Source of the DNA: Cellvibrionaceae bacterium
GTDB taxonomy: Bacteria > Pseudomonadota > Gammaproteobacteria > Pseudomonadales > Cellvibrionaceae
Direction: 5' to 3'
Assembly: GCA_021151695.1 (NCBI GenBank)
Contig: JAGKWU010000003.1
Location: 248,001-312,000 of the forward strand
Length of the DNA: 64,000 nt
Part shown: piece by piece, positions 58,618 through 64,000 of the stretch
How the letters are laid out: each line of letters opens with the position of its first letter
How positions within the stretch are numbered: position 1 is the stretch's first letter
Program-made: the position numbers and the translations under genes
The notes under the pieces: generated by a model
Seen by the model: only the letters and a program-made list of their open reading frames with translations
What the model was told of the DNA's origin: nothing
Databases searched by the model: none

Positions 58618-60906
58618 ATGAAAACAGGCCGTAAAACACTTTTGATAATAGCTTCATTCCTTTCGTTGCATGCTTCAGCAACGACATATTGCGATAACGG
58701 AACAGTTGCTCCGAATAACTCCTCGTCTGCTGACGTAGATCTAGCTCAGAGAGATGATGCTGTAATTGAGTCCTCCTTGTTTGTCGGTAGCTATGCTGAC
58801 GGCGGAGCCTCCCCCCAAGGGAAAACTTTTTTTGATAGACGATCGTCGGGCACCTACCAAGCCAGATGGGCGTGGGTAAATACAACTAACCATCCTGCAA
58901 TTGGAGGCACATTCGACACACTGTTCGATTCCACGCCTTATACAGGCTCATTTGATGCCCAAGCCTTTAAAATGGCCGACTATCGAACAATTTCTATTAG
59001 TAACAACCAAAGTCCAGGCATACATAAAATAAGATCAACATTCTCTGGAGCATCAAACTGTTGGGATGAATTCCAGTATACCGTTGAAAAAACAAATGCC
59101 ATGGGGCAACTGGAACCTCCAACGCCTGTGACCTCTTTAACCCAAGGGGGACAAATTGTTGGCGCGGCTTGTATTAAAGGCGCGATAACCAATCGAATCA
59201 TGGATGGAGCGAGTGTTGATATATATGCAGGTCAAAGTGTTGCGACACTAAAAAGCCTGGGCTCAACAAAAGCCGAAATTGCAAATCCATCGTCACCTCT
59301 CGTCGGTCAATGCGGCGGCGCTTCTGGATTTAACTTGCAATTATCTGAACGGCAGCAAGCGGAATATTGCGGTGATCAACTTTGGGCGGGAATAAAAGAC
59401 ATCACGCCATCTAGCAGCACTTATCTAGTTAACTCTTCGACTTATTTGGTGCCCTGCGCATTAAGACCACTGGCGGACAATATCAGTCTGGGCACTAACA
59501 ATCAGACAGTTTCGGTAGCTGGCCTGAACTTCAAATCCAATACAACGGTAGATCTGTATGAGGGCACCACCTTATGGAAAAGAGTACCTATTTCTTTCTC
59601 TAGCAAAACCAATATTTCCTTTAACCTCCCGGACATCTCACCGCCATCTCGCTGTAATGTTCAGTCAAGCTGCAACCTCAATATCAGATTTACCAATCCT
59701 GAAGGCGCTGCAATAGGAATTTTTACCGAAAAAACCATGGCTTTGCCGTCTCTGGCAAATCAAAACAAGCCTGTAGTTACCTCAAACCAACTTGATAGTT
59801 CTAGCTCTAATTGGTATCTCCGTCTGCTGGGTAGTAACTTCACCCCAAATATGACAGCAACGCTTATAGATGATCTTGGTAACGTTTGGGAGACCAATCC
59901 AGGCGTTACATTTACGAGCTCCAGCGACGTTAAAATTTTTATCCCGCAAACTATGCCATCAGGATGTAACCTTCAAAAATCCTGCGTAGCTTCGGCCAAG
60001 CTTTCTGTTTCATTTAGCTATAGTGTCATTGACCCGAGCCTTAAAAGCACTGTAGAAACTACACTCAATTTTACCGTGCCTAAAAAGCCAATCAGCAATC
60101 CTGATAGCTATAATCCATTCAGCTACAGTTACACGACACTTGCAACTGCATCCAATTTGGGAGCCTGCGCCTGGAGCTATGTTACCTATGTGGGTGCATC
60201 GGGGCCCAATGTATCCAAACTGTCTTGTACAATTAATGGGGTGAGTGGGATTTCAGTAGCCTCTAAAACGGAATCTTCGGGCTCATGCTATTTGGATCAA
60301 CCGTCCTCCGGATTTTTTTACTCTACATCTACCCCCAGTTGTTCTTCGTTCATTCTTTACAGAACCCTGCTTGCAGCACCATCCAGCGCTACGGCAAGTA
60401 TTGTTAGCGGCACTGTAAAAGTAAGCTGGACTGCTGTGGCTCCGACTAGTGCAACCTATTATAAGTTGTATAGAAATGGCGTTTTCCGTGCAGATGTCTA
60501 TGCGATTGAGTTTAATGACACTACCGCAATAGCAGGAACAGGATATTCCTACAGCGTGAAAGCTTGCATAGGTTCAAACTGTGCGGCAGACCAGGCATTT
60601 ACCAACACTGTAACCTTACCAACCAACAATACAACTGACTTTAATGATCCAACAAAAAATGGGATTCCATTAGGTGCTGGCCCAACACCAGTTTCGGGAA
60701 CCACCTATTTCACTGGCGATTCTGTTGCATTTATATTGGCCTCGACCGCTAGCGCATTTTGCTCAACGAGCGGCTATTTAGATGCGGCCTCCTATACAAC
60801 AGGCACAGGTTATGGAGCGCACACTTTTGCCGCAAGAGGAACTTACTTTTACACCGCTAACGCTTATCCGTTTACAAAGATTACCAGCGTTAAGTGCTTT
60901 AAATAA
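58618..60906 (+). CDS. Large secreted Ig/fibronectin-like protein, unknown
   Basis: 762 residues with a signal peptide ending near HASA (residue 21) and AAGGAACACAGGAAAC before the ATG. The N-terminal third (RWAWVNTTNHPAIGGTFDT, CIKGAITNRIMDG) is Cys-poor and unidentified. Residues about 290-490 hold repeated IPT/TIG-like beta domains with paired cysteines (SRCNVQSSCNLNIRF and SGCNLQKSCVASAKL). A fibronectin-III-like domain follows near residue 600 (VSWTAVAPTSATYYKLYRNG), and a final Cys-containing domain ends the protein. Base composition is visibly more AT-rich than the neighbours, hinting at transfer. Probably an extracellular adhesion or binding protein. Confidence 0.6.
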   Translation: MKTGRKTLLIIASFLSLHASATTYCDNGTVAPNNSSSADVDLAQRDDAVIESSLFVGSYADGGASPQGKTFFDRRSSGTYQARWAWVNTTNHPAIGGTFDTLFDSTPYTGSFDAQAFKMADYRTISISNNQSPGIHKIRSTFSGASNCWDEFQYTVEKTNAMGQLEPPTPVTSLTQGGQIVGAACIKGAITNRIMDGASVDIYAGQSVATLKSLGSTKAEIANPSSPLVGQCGGASGFNLQLSERQQAEYCGDQLWAGIKDITPSSSTYLVNSSTYLVPCALRPLADNISLGTNNQTVSVAGLNFKSNTTVDLYEGTTLWKRVPISFSSKTNISFNLPDISPPSRCNVQSSCNLNIRFTNPEGAAIGIFTEKTMALPSLANQNKPVVTSNQLDSSSSNWYLRLLGSNFTPNMTATLIDDLGNVWETNPGVTFTSSSDVKIFIPQTMPSGCNLQKSCVASAKLSVSFSYSVIDPSLKSTVETTLNFTVPKKPISNPDSYNPFSYSYTTLATASNLGACAWSYVTYVGASGPNVSKLSCTINGVSGISVASKTESSGSCYLDQPSSGFFYSTSTPSCSSFILYRTLLAAPSSATASIVSGTVKVSWTAVAPTSATYYKLYRNGVFRADVYAIEFNDTTAIAGTGYSYSVKACIGSNCAADQAFTNTVTLPTNNTTDFNDPTKNGIPLGAGPTPVSGTTYFTGDSVAFILASTASAFCSTSGYLDAASYTTGTGYGAHTFAARGTYFYTANAYPFTKITSVKCFK

Positions 60907-61217
60907 TAGCTAGACCGTCGTAAAAAAGGCCATGCATACTTATGTGATGCTTGGCCTTTTTGCAAAAAACGCACTCAATATGTGTTAATTCAATTTTAGT
61001 AATGACACATTACTTCGAACCCCGCCATCCCTCTAACTGACGCTTAACTTGCCTGACAGTTTGGCTATTAAGTTTACGCTGCAACACCAGATTCACTAAC
61101 CGCTCTCACTTCTTGACGGTTATTTTTGGATAAGAACGGGGCATCAACTTAACCGCAATACTTATAAATTTTCCGACACAAAACCCTGTCTGCACATGAT
61201 TTGGAGAACCCATTCTG
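60907..61217. other. Gap upstream of the DUF5989-like gene
   Basis: 311 bases; after the terminator at 60923-60961 nothing else is recognised except a probable promoter region. Confidence 0.4.
60923..60961 (+). terminator. Terminator after the secreted-protein gene
   Basis: AAAAAGGCCA.GCAT-loop-ATGC.TGGCCTTTTT, with T run, 17 bases after the stop codon. Confidence 0.8.
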
Positions 61218-61370
61218 ATGCTCGAATTTCTACAAGACCTTTGGCAATTTTTAAAAGTGCGCAAAAAATTCTGGTTACTTCCCATTATCCTGATTTTGGT
61301 ATTGCTGGGTGCGCTCGTCGTTGCCAGCCAACAATCTGCATTGGCAACATTTATTTACACCTTGTTCTAA
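61218..61370 (+). CDS. Small membrane protein, DUF5989-like
   Basis: 50 residues, below usual gene-calling limits. The sequence begins MLEFLQDLWQFLKVRKKFWL, followed by a membrane helix (LPIILILVLLGALVVASQ) and ends FIYTLF. This is the full pattern of DUF5989 proteins, which in other genomes often lie beside SxtJ-like and carbamoyltransferase genes; none is here. GGAG lies about 11 bases before the ATG. Terminator at 61374-61402. Function unknown. Confidence 0.8.
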   Translation: MLEFLQDLWQFLKVRKKFWLLPIILILVLLGALVVASQQSALATFIYTLF

Positions 61371-61373
61371 ATT

Positions 61374-61402
61374 AAAAGAGGGCGCATCAGCGCCCTCTTT
61401 TA
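61374..61402. terminator. Bidirectional terminator between DUF5989-like and GH13 genes
   Basis: AAAAGAGGGCGC-ATCA-GCGCCCTCTTTT between convergent genes. Confidence 0.88.
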
Positions 61403-61417
61403 TCAATCACTTCTTGC

Positions 61418-64000
61418 CTAGCTTGATCTGGTTCGCCATACCCCTATGACAACCAACATCAAACACAGCCACGCATCCATCAATTGTGCAAAGACAATTG
61501 ATCCACCCGCTTTTGATTTGGTTGGTTTAGGGTCAGGCGTTACCGGGATGCTGGTATCCGTCAATTTTTTATTAGTGACGAATACAGCCACAGTGCGAGC
61601 CGGGACGGTGAACTCCGCTTTAGCATTATCAACGCTGGCTTGTTTAAGGCGATCATCGTCACTTGCTGCTTGCACAGCATGCAGCGCAAACTCCCAACCT
61701 TTCAGCTCGCTGACTGCCAGTGTTTTGTTGGTGGTATTTGCGTTGAAGACAACCAGAATATCTTCCACATTGGGATCGAGATTTGCGACTGTATCTTTCA
61801 GATTCATCGCCACCACCCCGGGAACCTGGTTCGCGCCATTATTGTAGAAGCTCACCACAGATTTAATTTGCTCAGCGGTTTCCAGACGGAAAAGTTTTGA
61901 GCTTTTGCGAACTTTTAACAGCTCTCTGGTTTGCGCATTGGCACGAACAATATCTTCAGATGCAGGAGCAAGTGCCGGATTGGCCAAACGCGCCTTCATA
62001 TAATCCCAGCTGCCCTGATTATCCTGTGCTAACGGCAAGCCTTTACCCCAGTTGTTGTGCTGGTAAGTAAAGTCCAATGCGTTGAACCAATCACCGGAAT
62101 CATAGGAATTGCGATCAAAGGATTTGGAGCGCAGCATATCCTGCCCTGCATGCAGGAAAGGAACACCTTGTGCCAGCAATACAAACGCGTTGCCCATGGT
62201 TTGCATGCGCACGCGGTCCGCCATGCTGGTATCGAGCGGTGCTTTGTATTGGATGATATCGAACAGGGTTTCGTTGTCGTGAGCTTCGGCGTAATTAATC
62301 GTTTCTGAAGGATCTTGCGTGTATCCGGCATTATCCAATTGCGCCGCTGTGATTGTTGTGCCTGTGCGATCGGTAAAACTGTAATCAGCAAGCGAACCGG
62401 CCAATGCCACTTTCAATCTATCCTGCGCGCGCAACAAATCGCTGCGCGCCGATTCACTCGCACTATTTTCCGCGTTGGGCGCTGTGTATAAGCCAGTGAT
62501 AAATCCCTGGCGCTGCACCAGATCGAGACCTGAATCACAGCAGTAGCCACCGCGCACTGCATCGCGAATGCGATCATTAAAGGTACCCACACCAGTGCCG
62601 CCCATATTGCCGATGGTTGCTTGTACGAAACGGCTATTGTCTTGCACTTCACCAAAATTCCAACCTTCTCCGTAAAAATACAGATCACTGCCTTTCACAC
62701 CGTCCTGTGCAACAGTGAGTTTTTGTAATTCGGTTTTAATGTTGGTGATATTCGCTTTGCTGTGATGACCCATCAGGTCGTAACGGAATCCGTCAACTTT
62801 GTATTGGGTGGCCCAGGTTTTCATTGAGTCCAGCATTAATTTTTCCATCATGGCGTTTTCGCTGGCAGTGTTGGCGCAGCAGGTGCTGTTTTCAATATCG
62901 CCGTTTGCATTTAAACGGTGGTAATAGCCTGGCACTACTTTATCAAGCACGGCCGTTTCACTTTGCAGCGCGCCGCTGGTGTGGTTATAGACAACATCCA
63001 TCACCACGCGCAGGCCAGCCTTGCTTAAACCAGACACCATACTGCGGAACTCTTTAATGCGCACTACACCTTCAGGATCTGTTGCATAGCTGCCATCCGG
63101 CACTGTGTAGTGGAATGGATCGTAGCACCAGTTGAAGCCATCCTCGCCGCGAATACTATTAATCGCCGCTTGTTGCGATTCGCTGTCAGCCGCAAGACTC
63201 GCCAGATCACCAACAACTACTTTTTGCTGCGCTTTAATTTCATTAACACTCGCACAATCGAACGCAGGCAACAGATGAATGTGCGTCAAACCCGCGTCTG
63301 TAAGATTTTTTAAATGCTTCATGCCATTAGTATCGCTGTGCGCGAACGCCATAAAAGTACCACGCTCGGCTTCCGGCACACTGCTATCAATAATACTGAA
63401 ATCGCGAATGTGCAATTCGTAGATAGCAATATCTTCTGGAGCATTCAACACAGGCTTGGCGAGCGAATCCCAGCCTTCGGGCTTCAAATCTGCATCGCTG
63501 AGATTAACAATTAAACTGCGCTGTCCATTTGTGGATAAACCAAGGCTGTAAGGATCCGTTACCCAGTAGTGTTCAATATGCCCGGTGGGGCGAGAATAAA
63601 CCTCTACTTCATACAGATAATATTTGCGATTCCAGCTGGCATCGCCGGTGGCTGTCCACACGCCAGTGGCTGCATCAAATTGCATCGCAACTGATGAAGT
63701 TTCACTACCGCCGCTGGGTTGATCGTATAAGTGCAACTTGATGGAAGCAGCCGTAGGTGCCCAGAGTTTTAACGATGGCTTTCCATCAGCATAAATAACA
63801 CCAAGATCGCCTTTATAGCTAAATAAATCATCGAGCACGCCAGCAATTTGCAGACCTGTAGCATCAATCAAATTGCCGTTACTGGCGCTGATAGATATCG
63901 CCGTTTGCTGCCGCAGAATCTGTGCAACTTTGCTAACATCTCCCGCCGCAATTTTAAAAGCAGCGAGATTTTTTAGATGAGGAAACTTCGCTTTCAGCGC
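61418..64000 (-). CDS. Pullulanase-type GH13 enzyme with GlyGly-CTERM-like tail, partial (runs off right edge)
   Basis: The frame is open to the last base of the window, giving 860 residues without the N-terminus. The visible start, LKAKFPHLKNLAAFKIAAGD, is an internal part of the pullulanase N-terminal modules. Then come the beta module SLKLWAPTAASIKLHLYD, barrel start YELHIRDFSIID, region I VVYNHTSG, region II FRYDLMGHHSKA with the nucleophile Asp, region III YGEGW with the acid Glu, and region IV EAHDNETLFD. The C-terminus has GGSIVFAQLMD, a membrane helix and RTRSS, the form of a GlyGly-CTERM tail processed by rhombosortase in gammaproteobacteria. It should cut alpha-1,6 bonds of pullulan or starch. 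Confidence 0.88.
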   Translation of the reverse strand, partial: ALKAKFPHLKNLAAFKIAAGDVSKVAQILRQQTAISISASNGNLIDATGLQIAGVLDDLFSYKGDLGVIYADGKPSLKLWAPTAASIKLHLYDQPSGGSETSSVAMQFDAATGVWTATGDASWNRKYYLYEVEVYSRPTGHIEHYWVTDPYSLGLSTNGQRSLIVNLSDADLKPEGWDSLAKPVLNAPEDIAIYELHIRDFSIIDSSVPEAERGTFMAFAHSDTNGMKHLKNLTDAGLTHIHLLPAFDCASVNEIKAQQKVVVGDLASLAADSESQQAAINSIRGEDGFNWCYDPFHYTVPDGSYATDPEGVVRIKEFRSMVSGLSKAGLRVVMDVVYNHTSGALQSETAVLDKVVPGYYHRLNANGDIENSTCCANTASENAMMEKLMLDSMKTWATQYKVDGFRYDLMGHHSKANITNIKTELQKLTVAQDGVKGSDLYFYGEGWNFGEVQDNSRFVQATIGNMGGTGVGTFNDRIRDAVRGGYCCDSGLDLVQRQGFITGLYTAPNAENSASESARSDLLRAQDRLKVALAGSLADYSFTDRTGTTITAAQLDNAGYTQDPSETINYAEAHDNETLFDIIQYKAPLDTSMADRVRMQTMGNAFVLLAQGVPFLHAGQDMLRSKSFDRNSYDSGDWFNALDFTYQHNNWGKGLPLAQDNQGSWDYMKARLANPALAPASEDIVRANAQTRELLKVRKSSKLFRLETAEQIKSVVSFYNNGANQVPGVVAMNLKDTVANLDPNVEDILVVFNANTTNKTLAVSELKGWEFALHAVQAASDDDRLKQASVDNAKAEFTVPARTVAVFVTNKKLTDTSIPVTPDPKPTKSKAGGSIVFAQLMDAWLCLMLVVIGVWRTRSS

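Noticed and set aside
1..64000. CRISPR arrays, tRNA/rRNA genes, insertion sequences or prophage
   Set aside because: No regularly spaced repeats of CRISPR type, no tRNA-like cloverleaf or rRNA segment, and no transposase or phage gene was recognised by reading.

Overview
The window looks like a chromosomal segment of a plant-polysaccharide-degrading gammaproteobacterium, most likely Cellvibrio or a close relative in the Cellvibrionaceae. The strongest clue is a modular xylanase (14942-16930) with the order GH11, CBM60, CE4 deacetylase, CBM10, an architecture known from Cellvibrio japonicus Xyn11A. Other genes fit this: GH39, GH43, GH3, GH30, GH12 and GH13 enzymes, a TonB-dependent receptor, PEP-CTERM-like and GlyGly-CTERM-like sorting tails, and gammaproteobacterial fabA-fabB and hisI-hisE-tatABC clusters. 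Taxonomy is inferred from these features only.

Layout. (1) 1-6147, minus strand: a tight operon of at least seven genes (AurF-like diiron N-oxygenase, acyl carrier protein, RraA/HMG-aldolase-like protein, stand-alone adenylation enzyme, branched-chain aminotransferase homologue, KAS III-like condensing enzyme with an unusual triad, membrane desaturase cut by the left edge). It looks like a small-molecule pathway built on a carrier-protein-bound amino or fatty acid. (2) 6593-10186: an O-methyltransferase-like gene, a LuxI-type AHL synthase, a RibD-like protein lacking its zinc ligands, and a LuxR-type receptor. Lux-box-like palindromes lie about 100-155 bp upstream of four start codons (diiron oxygenase, methyltransferase, luxI, RibD-like), so the whole 1-10 kb region may be one quorum-sensing regulon.

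(3) 10.6-25 kb: xylan degradation. Three secreted enzymes (CBM60-CE4, GH11-CBM60, GH11-CBM60-CE4-CBM10) share a near-identical promoter (TTGACA, 17 bp, TATACA in two of them) and a conserved roughly 110-nt 5' leader with a hairpin whose pairing is kept by compensatory changes. GH43-GH39 and a GH3-PA14 enzyme would release xylose and arabinose from the oligosaccharides. A small secreted-protein gene between them carries an in-frame amber codon. (4) 25-32.7 kb: MFS transporter, GH30 enzyme, PEP-CTERM-like protein behind a sigma54-type promoter, thioredoxin 2, a single-domain response regulator, and an operon of a Tat-type lipoprotein solute-binding protein, a SCO copper protein and a plastocyanin-like protein.

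(5) 31.7-50 kb: mostly housekeeping genes (Sfp-type PPTase, ispB, fabA-fabB, kup, hisI-hisE-tatABC, CYTH phosphatase), with a GH12 endoglucanase and three orphan family-3-type solute-binding paralogues. (6) 50-64 kb: starch/maltodextrin use. A TonB-dependent receptor and a huge lipoprotein GH13 enzyme with three C-terminal beta modules form one minus-strand unit. A second pullulanase-type GH13 enzyme, ending in a GlyGly-CTERM-like tail, runs off the right edge. Palindromic TACGTA-centred operators lie upstream of the first GH13 gene. Between the two GH13 genes sit a large secreted protein of unknown function and a 50-residue DUF5989-like gene.

No tRNA, rRNA, CRISPR array, insertion sequence or prophage was recognised.
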